Positions 1 through 7,062 are shown, counted from the first letter of the stretch. The stretch: 10,839 nt of DNA from PALSA-1355 sp035496575 (GCA_035496575.1 DATJEN010000199.1:1-10839); one strand, 5' to 3'. Notes: a model not told the origin generated them from the letters alone. A program made the numbers and translations.

Positions 1-30
1 CCAGCATCGGAGGTCGCGGTTGCCGCTCAT
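1..30 (-). CDS. Start of a minus-strand gene leaving the window (10 codons visible)
   Basis: On the minus strand an ATG at 30-28 overlaps the TGA stop (32-30) of the preceding gene in a TGATG arrangement. The frame then stays open to base 1, reading MSGNRDLRCW. An AAAGGA-type ribosome binding site lies about 10 nt upstream, inside the end of the preceding gene. This is the usual layout of a translationally coupled second gene in an operon. Ten residues are too few to name a product. It could also be a chance ATG, so confidence is moderate. Confidence 0.42.
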   Translation of the reverse strand, partial: MSGNRDLRCW

Positions 31-1205
31 CAACGTTGTTCCTTTCGGGCGCTGGAAACACTGATCGCGCGGTCTCGATCGGACGCCAAGATCGCCTTGC
101 CCGATGGATCGCAGACCCGCAGTTGAAACTTCCATTCCTGGGCCCATTCTTCCTTCTGCTCGTTCTGGCAGATCTTCAGCAAGATGAGATTGCGACCTTG
201 CTTGAGCCGCCCGGCCCCGACGTATTGGTCCATGGTGCCGTTTGCGTGATAGACGTTGGCCGAGCTGAGCAGCTTGCCATTGAGCCAAACTTTGTTAGCG
301 TTCTCGGACCCGAGTCGCAACTCGACGTCGTGGGGCTGCTCGCTCAGGAATTCGCAAGCCGCATAGGCCGCCGCGCCCATGTGCTTGCCAACCAGCTTGT
401 TGAGATCCACCTGTCCATACTCGTCGCCCGTGTGCTCGCGCTTCCAGCTCAGCGTGCCAGAGGGGGTTTCATAGCCGGCGGCGAAACTCACTTCCGTTTC
501 CGGCGGGAAAGCGACGTCAAAGCCCTTGCCGCCGATATTGTCAAACGGACCGATGAGATACCAATCCTGGACGAAGCCGAAGTGCGATGGCAGGTCGACC
601 GGCTGCCCCAACTTCTTCAAAGCCTCGGTAATCGTCTTAACCTGGTCAAGATCGCGCGCGGAGCCCAGGGCCTGCTTGAATCCGCTCAGCGCCTTGTCGT
701 TTTTGCCGGCGGCCAGTGCCGACTCGGCGGGCTTCAGTATTCGCGCCACCGCATCGCGTCGCAGCTCTAAGCTCGGGTCGTCCAGCATGCCGGGAATCAA
801 TCGATCGGGCGCGGCGGGGTCGGCGCTTGCAATCCATTCGAAGGCCAGCCGCCGAGCCCGTTGATCGTGACGTTTATCGGCCAGAAAGGATTCCAGGCTG
901 GCCAGGGGCAGTGGCTTCTTGGCTTTCAGTTCCCGCTCGGCAATTGCGTCGACGCTGGCTCTCAACCAGTTGACTGCCAAGGGTCCGGCGCCATCCATCG
1001 CACTGAGGATGGCTGGTAGTTGCTCGGCCTTGGCACTCGCGGTGAGTTGGGCCCAGGCCTGGCTGGCCCGGCGATTGCCCTTGCCTTCGCGCTCGACCGC
1101 GCGGATCGACTCGAGCAGCGGACCCAGGTTGGCTGACTCGGCTCGCGCAAACTCGACGGAAACCAACAAACTAGCGAGCAGCACACCGGCCCAGCGGTAA
1201 AGCAT
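30..1205 (-). CDS. Exported protein: helical (HEAT-like) N-terminal part plus C-terminal beta-sandwich domain, 391 aa
   Basis: No characterised function is recognised. The chosen ATG at 1205 gives a clear signal peptide: residues 1-22 have an Arg followed by a hydrophobic run and an ARA|ES cleavage site. A GGAGG sits 5 nt upstream. An in-frame ATG 33 nt further upstream would put 11 charged residues before the signal and is disfavoured. Residues about 25-205 are Ala/Leu-rich helical sequence resembling HEAT-type repeats, with short pieces such as DDPSLELRRDAVARIL (142-157). A short link carries FGFVQDWYLIGPFDN (209-223). Residues about 290-372 alternate like a ligand-binding beta-sandwich (VWLNGKLL at 306-313, LKQGRNLILLKI at 334-345, WKFQLRVCDPSG at 358-369), similar to galactose-binding-like domains in planctomycete secreted proteins. 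It probably acts outside the cytoplasm, perhaps binding carbohydrate, which is inference. The stop overlaps the next minus-strand start. Confidence 0.85.
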   Translation of the reverse strand: MLYRWAGVLLASLLVSVEFARAESANLGPLLESIRAVEREGKGNRRASQAWAQLTASAKAEQLPAILSAMDGAGPLAVNWLRASVDAIAERELKAKKPLPLASLESFLADKRHDQRARRLAFEWIASADPAAPDRLIPGMLDDPSLELRRDAVARILKPAESALAAGKNDKALSGFKQALGSARDLDQVKTITEALKKLGQPVDLPSHFGFVQDWYLIGPFDNIGGKGFDVAFPPETEVSFAAGYETPSGTLSWKREHTGDEYGQVDLNKLVGKHMGAAAYAACEFLSEQPHDVELRLGSENANKVWLNGKLLSSANVYHANGTMDQYVGAGRLKQGRNLILLKICQNEQKEEWAQEWKFQLRVCDPSGKAILASDRDRAISVSSARKEQR

Positions 1206-1210
1206 GTCCA

Positions 1211-1215
1211 CCTCC
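1211..1215 (-). promoter_or_regulatory. Shine-Dalgarno GGAGG that fixes the start at 1205
   Basis: Read on the minus strand the sequence is GGAGGTGGAC followed by ATG, leaving 5 nt between GGAGG and the start. It falls inside the longer reading frame, so it favours the ATG at 1205 over the upstream in-frame ATG at 1238. Confidence 0.7.
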
Positions 1216-1236
1216 AAGTTCCTTGATGGCAGCGAC

Positions 1237-1264
1237 ATTGTAGTTGACCAGCCGCCCAGGGCAA
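1237..1264 (-). promoter_or_regulatory. Candidate sigma70-type promoter for the minus-strand exported protein
   Basis: On the minus strand TTGCCC (1264-1259) and TACAAT (1242-1237) are separated by 16 nt. They match the consensus at 4 of 6 and 5 of 6 positions. Transcription would begin near 1230, giving a leader of about 25 nt that still contains the GGAGG. The perfect inverted repeat GGCAAATTGCC (1260-1270) overlaps the -35 box and could be an operator. This is a pattern match only; planctomycete promoter consensus is poorly defined. Confidence 0.3.
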
Positions 1265-1384
1265 ATTGCCTCGCAAGGCCCGTGCAGGAAGTGCCTGCGC
1301 GCGAATCGCCGGTTAGCTACAATGAGCGGGTTCGAAATACACTTACATAACGGCGGAGCCAGGGTCGACCTGCGAATTCTTTCT

Positions 1385-3658
1385 ATGCGGCGTGTACGGC
1401 GTGGTGGCGGGTGGCAGGCAGTCTGGTACATGTTCCGCAAAGCTCGCCAGGTGGGCGGCTTTTGGAAGCTGTGGCGGGCCATGCGATCCAAAAATGCCTG
1501 CAAGACCTGCGCGCTGGGCATGGGTGGGCAATTGGGAGGGATGGTCAACGAGGCCGGCCACTTCCCGGAAGTTTGCAAGAAATCGCTGCAGGCGATGGCT
1601 GCGGACATGCAAGGGGGCATTCGCGCCGACTTCTACGCGACGTATTCCGTGCCGCAACTGCAAGCCTTCTCGCCGCGCGAGCTTGAGCACTGTGGTCGAA
1701 TCGCATCCCCCGTGCTGCTGACTGCCGGCGAGCAGTACTATCGCGTGATTACCTGGGAACAAGCTTTCAAGCGCATCAGCGCGAAGCTGCGCGCGACCAC
1801 GCCCGATGAAACCTTTTGGTATTTCAGCGGCCGCAGCTCCAACGAAGCTGGCTTCCTGCTGCAGCTATTCGCGCGGCTCTATGGAACCAACAACGTCAAC
1901 AATTGCAGCTACTATTGCCACCAGGCGAGCAGCGTCGGCCTGACGAGCGGCCTGGGTGTTGGCACGGGCACGGTCACCCTCGAGGACGTCGAGCAAGCCG
2001 ACACGGTGTTCGTCATTGGCGGCAACCCGGCCAGCAACCACCCACGGCTGATGCGCACGCTGATGAACGTGCGACGCCGCGGCGGCCAGGTCATCGTCAT
2101 TAATCCTGCGATTGAAACGGGAATGACGAATTTCAGCGTGCCGAGCGATGTGCGGAGCCTGCTGTTTGGCACGTCGATCGCCACGCAGTACGTGCAGCCA
2201 CACATCGGGGGTGATTTGGCTCTGCTGACGGGCATCGCGAAACGCATCGTCGAGCTGGAAGCGACGGACGTCGCTTTTTTGGCAGCGCATTGCGAAAGCT
2301 GGCCCGAGCTACAAGCGCACTTGCAAGGATTGTCGTGGGATGAAATCTGCCACAAGTCGGGCGTGTCGCGCGACCAAATCGACGTGATTGCCCGCATTTA
2401 CGCCGCGGGCCGGCGTGTGGTTTTCGCCTGGACTATGGGCATCACGCATCATGTGCACGGGGTTGAGAACGTGCAGGCGATCGTGAATCTGGCTCTGCTG
2501 CGAGGCATGGTAGGGCGCCCCGGGGCAGGGCTCCTGCCGATTCGAGGCCACTCGAATGTGCAAGGAATGGTTTCGGTGGGCGTCACGCCAAAGCTGAAGG
2601 ATGCCGTCTTCGATCGCTTGCAGTCTCACTTCAAAGTGCAATTGTCGAATAAGCCGGGCTTGGACCCGATGGCTGCGCTGGAGGCCGCCGCGGCTGGCAA
2701 AGTGAAGGTGGCGGTGTGCCTGGGCGGAAATCTATATGGCGCGAGCCCGCATGCCGAGTTCGCCTCGACGGCCCTCGGCAAGGTTGACCTGGTCGTGTAC
2801 TTGAGCACCACGCTCAATACAGGGCACGCGCATGGGCTGGGCCAGGAGACGATCATCCTGCCGGTGCTGGCCCGGGATGAAGAACCGCAGCCGACCACGC
2901 AAGAGTCGATGTTCAACTTCGTGCGGCTGAGCGAGGGTGGGCCTGCCCGGCATGTAGGGCCGCGCAGCGAAATTTCAATCGTGGCCGACCTGGCTTTGCA
3001 AGTGCTCGGCCGAAGCACGCCCATCGATTGGGCTCGCATGGCCAATACCGAACAGATTCGCGCTGCCATCGCCGAGATCGTTCCGGGCTGGCAGAAGATT
3101 GGCGAAATTGATCGCACGCGGCAGGAATTTCACATTCAGGGCCGGCACCTGGTCACGCCCGAGTTCCCGACGAAGTCAGGCAAGGCTCAAATGTTCGTTC
3201 ACGAATTGCCCGACCTGGCCGGCGGGGCCAGCGAGCTGCGTTTGATGACCGTCCGTAGCGAGGGGCAGTTCAACACGGTTGTGTACGAGGAACACGACGT
3301 GTACCGGGGCCAGGATCGCCGCGACGTCGTCTTGGTGCACCCTGACGATCTGGCTCAACTGGGCATCGAGCCCGAAACACGCGTGAATGTGCACAGTTCT
3401 GTGGGGGCGGTAAACGGGGTGCTCGCGCGGGCTTATGAGAGCATCAAGCCTGGCAACGCCCTCATGTACTTCCCCGAGGCGAACGCGCTGGTGCCGCGAA
3501 CGCTGGATCCGCGCTCCCGCACCCCCGCGTTTAAGAACGTGCTGGTGACCCTTGAGCCGGCACAAGCTGACCCAGTTGGAGCACGGAAAACGCCTGTTCT
3601 GGCCGAAATCGGGGCCAGCGGCGGGGGTTCTGACCGGGCCAATATGCGGGCATGTTGA
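1385..3658 (+). CDS. YdeP/FdhF-family molybdopterin oxidoreductase, about 757 aa
   Basis: Cytoplasmic bis-MGD molybdoenzyme of the formate-dehydrogenase-alpha-like YdeP group. The reaction is unproven; family members are linked to formate metabolism or acid resistance only by similarity. The N terminus has CKTCALGMGGQ (C39, C42) and C64 in GHFPEVCKKS, candidate iron-sulfur ligands, although the usual fourth Cys spacing is not obvious. The segment NNCSYYCHQASSVGL places C178 (codon 1916-1918) where family members carry the Cys or Sec that binds molybdenum. Cofactor-binding stretches follow: SGRSSNEA (148-155), GGNPASNHPR, GMGITHHVHG and LRGHSNVQG. A C-terminal MopB-type domain begins near DVVLVHPDDL and ends near ALMYFPEAN. 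The ATG at 1385 gives 757 aa against 759 for E. coli YdeP. Earlier in-frame ATGs (1244, 1322) add residues unlike the family. No fdhD, electron-transfer partner or cofactor gene is in the window. Confidence 0.92.
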   Translation: MRRVRRGGGWQAVWYMFRKARQVGGFWKLWRAMRSKNACKTCALGMGGQLGGMVNEAGHFPEVCKKSLQAMAADMQGGIRADFYATYSVPQLQAFSPRELEHCGRIASPVLLTAGEQYYRVITWEQAFKRISAKLRATTPDETFWYFSGRSSNEAGFLLQLFARLYGTNNVNNCSYYCHQASSVGLTSGLGVGTGTVTLEDVEQADTVFVIGGNPASNHPRLMRTLMNVRRRGGQVIVINPAIETGMTNFSVPSDVRSLLFGTSIATQYVQPHIGGDLALLTGIAKRIVELEATDVAFLAAHCESWPELQAHLQGLSWDEICHKSGVSRDQIDVIARIYAAGRRVVFAWTMGITHHVHGVENVQAIVNLALLRGMVGRPGAGLLPIRGHSNVQGMVSVGVTPKLKDAVFDRLQSHFKVQLSNKPGLDPMAALEAAAAGKVKVAVCLGGNLYGASPHAEFASTALGKVDLVVYLSTTLNTGHAHGLGQETIILPVLARDEEPQPTTQESMFNFVRLSEGGPARHVGPRSEISIVADLALQVLGRSTPIDWARMANTEQIRAAIAEIVPGWQKIGEIDRTRQEFHIQGRHLVTPEFPTKSGKAQMFVHELPDLAGGASELRLMTVRSEGQFNTVVYEEHDVYRGQDRRDVVLVHPDDLAQLGIEPETRVNVHSSVGAVNGVLARAYESIKPGNALMYFPEANALVPRTLDPRSRTPAFKNVLVTLEPAQADPVGARKTPVLAEIGASGGGSDRANMRAC

Positions 3659-3670
3659 AGGTAGTACCAT

Positions 3671-3708
3671 TGGGTGTATGCACACCCACCAAAAAGTTTA
3701 GTTTTTTT
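3671..3708 (+). terminator. Hairpin followed by T-tract after the molybdoenzyme gene
   Basis: TGGGTGT (3671-3677) and ACACCCA (3682-3688) form a 7-bp stem with a 4-nt loop, starting 12 nt after the stop codon. A run of seven T (3702-3708) follows, but it begins 13 nt after the stem. A short A5/T5 pairing just after the hairpin could extend the structure. It is plausible as an intrinsic terminator, although the spacing is imperfect. Confidence 0.42.
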
Positions 3709-3753
3709 ACCCAAAGATCTATCCCCCACTAATGAATTATGTAAGATAGCTCC

Positions 3754-3771
3754 GTTCCACGCCGTTGGAAC
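3754..3771 (+). promoter_or_regulatory. Hairpin in the leader of the cold-shock gene
   Basis: GTTCCA and TGGAAC form a 6-bp stem with a CGCCGT loop, ending 75 nt upstream of the cold-shock start codon. Cold-shock mRNAs in other bacteria often have structured leaders that change with temperature, so a role is possible. The transcription start is not known. A weak -10-like TAAGAT (3742-3747) lies just upstream with no convincing -35. Confidence 0.3.
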
Positions 3772-3832
3772 ATGGCGGATCGGCCTGCGAGTGCAGGCTG
3801 TGCGTCTTAGCTGAATTTCTCGAATGCGTGTT

Positions 3833-3837
3833 AGGAG
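3833..3837 (+). promoter_or_regulatory. Shine-Dalgarno AGGAG for the cold-shock gene
   Basis: AGGAG lies 9 nt before the ATG at 3847 but only 3 nt before the in-frame TTG at 3841. The spacing selects ATG 3847 as the start. Confidence 0.7.
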
Positions 3838-3846
3838 TGCTTGGGT

Positions 3847-4059
3847 ATGCCATCGGGCAAGATTAAAAAACTGGTGCAGGACAAAGGTTTCGGCTTCATC
3901 CAGACGGACAACGGAGAAGACGTCTTCTTCCATCATTCGATCGTCGCCGACATGGGCTTTGACGATCTCACGGAAGGCCAGCGGGTCGAATACACCGTCG
4001 AGCAGGGCCAGTCGCCGAAGGGCAAGGGCCCGCGCGCGGCGTCTGTCACGCCTGCTTAG
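3847..4059 (+). CDS. Cold-shock-domain protein, 70 aa
   Basis: Small single-domain nucleic-acid-binding protein of the CspA type, probably a cytoplasmic RNA chaperone. It has RNP1 KGFGFIQ (residues 13-19) and RNP2 DVFFHHS (25-31), and the family's usual length and five-strand layout through EGQRVEYTVEQG. It differs from classical Csp proteins before RNP1: where CspA has the aromatic KWFN segment, this protein reads KKLVQDK, so the first surface Trp is missing. The C terminus KGKGPRAASVTPA is basic and ends as in many single-domain Csps. It has its own SD and a 188-nt upstream gap with hairpins, so it is probably transcribed alone. Whether it is cold-induced cannot be read from the sequence. 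Confidence 0.95.
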   Translation: MPSGKIKKLVQDKGFGFIQTDNGEDVFFHHSIVADMGFDDLTEGQRVEYTVEQGQSPKGKGPRAASVTPA

Positions 4060-4066
4060 TCTTAGT

Positions 4067-4082
4067 CCGGCCACCTGGCCGG
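4067..4082 (+). terminator. GC-rich hairpin just after the cold-shock gene
   Basis: CCGGCC and GGCCGG form a perfect 6-bp stem with an ACCT loop, starting 7 nt after the TAG stop. No T-tract follows, so it may be a weak or factor-assisted terminator, or an mRNA-stabilising 3' end. Bases 4083-4235 hold nothing else recognised. Confidence 0.4.
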
Positions 4083-4248
4083 GGATAGCGCAACTAGCTG
4101 CGAGTGGGTTGGAGCAATTCGGCCCGCTTCTGCCATTTTCTCTACGCTGTCCGCTGGGTTGAACGCACGGGGATCTGTTGCCATTATGTGCGTGCGCGCA
4201 TTGAAGTGACTGCGCGGCGAGCAACTCCACTAGTGCGCGAGGAATCCG

Positions 4249-5391
4249 ATGACCCCCCTGCGAAGAATGTGCGTGTTGGCCCTATGCGCGTCGGCGGTTC
4301 TCGCCAGCCGATCCTTGGCGCTCGACATCGAGAACGTGGTCGTCTACAGCCAGCCCGGCCGCTTCGGGGGATGGCCAGCCAATCATGGCATGTGGGCCTG
4401 GGGAGACGAACTGCTGGTCGGGTTTAGCGCCGGCTACTTCAAGGACAACGGACCGACTCGACATGCCATCGATCACGATCGTCCCGAAGAGCATCTGCTC
4501 GCGCGCAGCTTGGATGGCGGACGGACATGGAAGATCGAAAACCCGGCGGAGCAGGGCGCGCTGATCCCGCGCGGCAAGGCGCTGCATGGCACGGAGCTGC
4601 CTGGCGTTGTTGATCGGCCCTGGATCGATTGTCCCGGCGGCATCGACTTCTCGCATCCGGATTTCTGCATGACGCTGCGGATGAGCAACAATCACGGCGG
4701 TGACTCGCGGTTTTATTACTCGACCGATCGCGGACACCATTGGCAAGGGCCCTTCAAGTTTCCATCGCTCGGACTGAAGGGCATTTCGGCTCGCACCGAT
4801 TACATCGTCAACTCGAAGGACGATTGCACGGTGTTTCTGACCGCCTCGAAAACGGGCAACGTGGAGGGGCGGCCGTTTTGCGCCCGCACAATCGATGGTG
4901 GAAAGTCGTGGACGTTCTTGGGCTGGATCGGGCCGGAGCCCGTGGGCTATGCGATCATGCCTTCCACGGTGCGCGTCGGTGAGCACGGATTCTTGTCGGC
5001 GATACGCCTGCGCACCGGAGACAAGAGCTGGATTGAAGCGTACTTTTCGCCTGATGACGGGCGCACTTGGACGCTGCGCAGTACCCCCGCCCCCGACACG
5101 GGCGAAGGTAATCCGCCCGCGATGTTGCGGCTGCGGGATGGACGCATTTGTTGCACCTATGGCGTGCGCGCGAAGCCATTTGGGATGCGGGCCCGCACCA
5201 GTCGCGACGAGGGCCAGACTTGGGGGCGCGAGGCGATCCTGCGCGCTGACGGCGGCGGCCGCGATCTCGGTTATCCGCGCAGCGTCGAGCGACCGGATGG
5301 CAAAGTCGTTACCGTGTATTACTGGAACGACGATCCCAAGGAAACGCGAACCATCGTCGCGAGCATCTGGGATCCCTCGGGCGTCAACTGA
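4249..5391 (+). CDS. Exported sialidase-like (BNR/Asp-box) six-bladed beta-propeller protein, 380 aa
   Basis: Probable secreted exo-sialidase-type glycosidase or carbohydrate-binding propeller. AGGA is 5 nt upstream of the ATG. Residues 1-24 form a signal peptide (LRR, a hydrophobic run, then SLA|LD). Five Asp-boxes of the S/T-x-D-x-G-x-T/S/H-W type are visible: SLDGGRTW (87-94), STDRGHHW (158-165), TIDGGKSW (214-221), SPDDGRTW (267-274) and SRDEGQTW (318-325). Regular spacing over about 350 residues fits a complete six-bladed propeller. The N-terminal GRFGGWPANHG motif (37-47) contains an Arg that could be the first of the catalytic triad, but the triad cannot be assigned by eye. True sialic-acid cleavage is therefore unproven and other glycan substrates are possible. 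The next gene starts 36 bp downstream, so co-transcription is likely. Confidence 0.88.
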   Translation: MTPLRRMCVLALCASAVLASRSLALDIENVVVYSQPGRFGGWPANHGMWAWGDELLVGFSAGYFKDNGPTRHAIDHDRPEEHLLARSLDGGRTWKIENPAEQGALIPRGKALHGTELPGVVDRPWIDCPGGIDFSHPDFCMTLRMSNNHGGDSRFYYSTDRGHHWQGPFKFPSLGLKGISARTDYIVNSKDDCTVFLTASKTGNVEGRPFCARTIDGGKSWTFLGWIGPEPVGYAIMPSTVRVGEHGFLSAIRLRTGDKSWIEAYFSPDDGRTWTLRSTPAPDTGEGNPPAMLRLRDGRICCTYGVRAKPFGMRARTSRDEGQTWGREAILRADGGGRDLGYPRSVERPDGKVVTVYYWNDDPKETRTIVASIWDPSGVN

Positions 5392-5403
5392 CCGCTCACA
5401 TTT

Positions 5404-5421
5404 GCGGCGAACTTTTGCCGC
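5404..5421 (+). other. Small hairpin between the sialidase-like gene and ybaK-like gene
   Basis: GCGGC (5404-5408) and GCCGC (5417-5421) can pair around an 8-nt loop, 7 bases before the downstream ATG. There is no T-tract and no clear Shine-Dalgarno. The structure occupies the place where ribosomes would load, so it could modulate translation, or it may be incidental in GC-rich DNA. Confidence 0.22.
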
Positions 5422-5427
5422 CGGCTT

Positions 5428-5907
5428 ATGAACCACACTCGCGTCCTGGATGCGGTGCGAGAGTTTTTGAACTCCTCCGGCGTTGCGTTTCGCGAGAAGC
5501 AGCACCAGCCGACGTTCACTTCGGCTGAGTCGGCGGAGGCCCGCGGCGAGTCGCTTTCCATCGGCGCCAAAGCGCTCGTCATCAAGGCGGATGAGCGGTT
5601 TTGCCTGCTCGTGCTGCCCGCGGACCGCAAGCTCGATTCGCGAGCGGCCAGGCGAAATCTGAACGCTAAGAAGATTCGTTTCGCGAGTGCCGAGGAACTG
5701 CGCGAGCTGACCGGACTGGCGCCCGGCAGCGTGCCGCCGTTTGGTCCGCCCGTCCTCGCTCTGCCGCTATACGCCGACCCCTTGATCTGCCGTAACGAAC
5801 AGATGGCGTTCAACGCCGGTTCGCTGACCGATTCGATTGTCATGGCGACCGCGGATTACCGGCGCATCGCGGGCGCGACGTGGGTCGATCTGGCGGAAGC
5901 CGACTAG
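5428..5907 (+). CDS. YbaK/EbsC-family aminoacyl-tRNA deacylase, 159 aa
   Basis: Freestanding cytoplasmic editing-domain protein of the YbaK/ProX (INS) superfamily, which hydrolyses wrongly charged tRNA such as Cys-tRNA(Pro) or Ala-tRNA(Pro). The exact substrate cannot be told here. Family signatures are the N-terminal helix, GAKALVIKAD (46-55) with K48 in the position of the conserved active-site lysine, the loop GLAPGSVPPFG (96-106), and NAGSLTDSIVMATADYRRI (129-147). The length equals that of E. coli YbaK (159 aa). The ATG is the first in the frame after the upstream gene and has no clear Shine-Dalgarno, so translation may depend on read-in from the sialidase-like gene 36 bp upstream. No prolyl-tRNA synthetase gene is nearby, and the link to the sialidase-like gene looks coincidental. 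Confidence 0.9.
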   Translation: MNHTRVLDAVREFLNSSGVAFREKQHQPTFTSAESAEARGESLSIGAKALVIKADERFCLLVLPADRKLDSRAARRNLNAKKIRFASAEELRELTGLAPGSVPPFGPPVLALPLYADPLICRNEQMAFNAGSLTDSIVMATADYRRIAGATWVDLAEAD

Positions 5908-5941
5908 GGGACCGCATTCCGATTCCGGGCCCATTTGTCGT

Positions 5942-5976
5942 TTGTGAGCGCGCGGCTCGCAAGCGGATTTGTCCGC
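5942..5976 (+). terminator. Two adjacent hairpins downstream of the ybaK-like gene
   Basis: TTGTGAGC (5942-5949) pairs with GCTCGCAA (5955-5962), 8 bp with one G-U pair and a 5-nt loop. Immediately after it GCGGA (5963-5967) pairs with TCCGC (5972-5976) around TTTG. The pair lies 34 nt after the stop. No strong T-tract follows, so this may be a factor-dependent end or a boundary structure. Confidence 0.3.
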
Positions 5977-6035
5977 GATTACGATGGTCCTGCTGCAATC
6001 AGCCTGTCTCCATTCTCGTTTGACTGTTGATCGCG

Positions 6036-6935
6036 ATGAAATCCACTTGTGTTGTCGTAATGTGGGGCGTCTTACTTGCGGGCAAATTTGCCGCTGCTCG
6101 AGACATCTATGTCGACAATCGAATCGGCGACGACCGCCAGAATGGTCGCAACCCGGAGATCGTGGTGGGCAGCGGCGGACCGGTGCGCACAATGGCCAAA
6201 GCGCTGCGGTTGGCGACCGGCGGGGATCGAATCGTGTTGGCAGCGTCGGAGATACCCTATCGGGAGATGCTGAGCTTCACCTCGAGCAAGCACAGCGGAG
6301 CGTTTGGCCGGCCGTTCATCGTCGAAGGAAACGGCGCCATTCTGGACGGCTCGAATTTGATTCCGCCCGAGGGCTGGCGCTGGGTGGGGGGAGATGTGTT
6401 CGCGTTCCGACCTGCCGGGTTGGGTTATCAACAGTTCTTCGTAAACGGTCGCGCGGCCGTTCGTCGCCCCAGCAAGCCCGCCGATCGTCAGCCACCTGAG
6501 CTCGGTGTGCTGGAGTGGTGCTTGAGCGGCGGCGAAATTCGATTTCGAGTTGAACCTGGTCGGCCGCCCGCCGAGTATCAACTTGCCTGTTGTGGTTTGC
6601 GCACCGCGATCACACTCTATCACGTCCGCCACATCGTCATTCGCAATTTGACCTTACAGGCGTTTCAATTCGATGGAATCGCGGCCAGCGACGCGGCGTC
6701 CGGTGTGCTGCTGCAAGGCATCACGGCCCGCTACAACGGCCGTAGCGGCGTGTCGGTTGCCGGAGCGTCGCAGGTTGAATTGGAGCAGTGCCGGCTCTTC
6801 GGCAACGGCGAGTCCCAGCTTCACAACGAGTCGTTCGCGCGAACGTTTTTGCGCGCGACCGAGCTGGTCGCCGACACCGCGCCCGCCGTTTTTTCAAAAG
6901 GCGGAAGCATCCAGCAATTGCCCGCGCTCGACTAG
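6036..6935 (+). CDS. Exported right-handed beta-helix protein, 299 aa
   Basis: Secreted protein of the parallel beta-helix type (pectate-lyase-like fold); substrate unknown. The ATG at 6036 gives a signal peptide of about 21 residues (MKSTCVVVMWGVLLAGKFAAA). A TTG 9 nt upstream is a less likely start. The mature N terminus RDIYVDNRIGDDRQNGRNP, followed by GGPVRTMAKALRLATGGDRIVL (48-69), is the usual opening of such proteins: IYVDxxxGDDxxxG, then a turn-rich first coil. The segment EGNGAILDGS (97-106) and the coils HIVIRNLTLQAFQFDGIAAS (199-218), GVLLQGITARYNGRSGVSV (223-241) and QVELEQCRLFGNGESQLHNE (246-265) show the N/G/D turns of stacked beta-strands. At 299 aa it is short for this class, and the helix has few visible coils, so it may be a reduced family member. 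No Shine-Dalgarno is seen. Confidence 0.8.
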   Translation: MKSTCVVVMWGVLLAGKFAAARDIYVDNRIGDDRQNGRNPEIVVGSGGPVRTMAKALRLATGGDRIVLAASEIPYREMLSFTSSKHSGAFGRPFIVEGNGAILDGSNLIPPEGWRWVGGDVFAFRPAGLGYQQFFVNGRAAVRRPSKPADRQPPELGVLEWCLSGGEIRFRVEPGRPPAEYQLACCGLRTAITLYHVRHIVIRNLTLQAFQFDGIAASDAASGVLLQGITARYNGRSGVSVAGASQVELEQCRLFGNGESQLHNESFARTFLRATELVADTAPAVFSKGGSIQQLPALD

Positions 6936-6947
6936 TGGGTCGACAGT

Positions 6948-6971
6948 AGCCGAGCGCAGGTCTGCTCGGTT
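6948..6971 (+). terminator. Inverted repeat after the beta-helix gene
   Basis: CCGAGC (6950-6955) and GCTCGG (6964-6969) form a 6-bp stem, extendable by one G-U and one A-T pair, with an 8-nt loop. It begins 13 nt after the TAG stop. The following bases (GTAGCGG) are not a T-tract, so intrinsic termination would be weak. Confidence 0.35.
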
Positions 6972-7050
6972 GTAGCGGATGCGCGGCTTAATCAAGCGGG
7001 CGTACGCAGCACCTTGAAAGTGCCAGACGGCGCAACCGTTACAGCTGTGA

Positions 7051-7062
7051 ATCAATATTGAT
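7051..7062. promoter_or_regulatory. 12-bp perfect palindrome in the AT-rich leader of the surface-protein gene
   Basis: ATCAATATTGAT is identical to its reverse complement. It sits in an AT-rich patch (about 7048-7085) that stands out against GC-rich surroundings, 130 bp before the surface-protein start. It could be an operator or the core of a promoter region. No well-spaced -35/-10 pair is convincing. Confidence 0.3.

Noticed and set aside
36..770. 244-codon plus-strand open frame opposite the exported protein
   Set aside because: No recognisable domain or ribosome binding site. The minus-strand frame has a signal peptide, a strong SD and a domain pattern.
1244..1384. N-terminal extension of the molybdoenzyme from ATG 1244
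   Set aside because: The added 47 residues are Arg/Cys-rich and unlike the family. The length without them matches YdeP.
3433..4230. 265-codon minus-strand open frame over the end of the molybdoenzyme gene and the cold-shock gene
   Set aside because: It covers two confident plus-strand genes and a hairpin, and its product has no recognisable features.
4282..5505. 407-codon minus-strand open frame across the sialidase-like gene
   Set aside because: It starts inside the ybaK-like gene, is Arg/Ala-rich without domains, and lies opposite a gene with a signal peptide and five Asp-boxes.
5908..6035. Possible tRNA or small RNA gene suggested by the adjacent hairpins
   Set aside because: The hairpins do not form a cloverleaf, and no promoter or conserved tRNA bases are seen.
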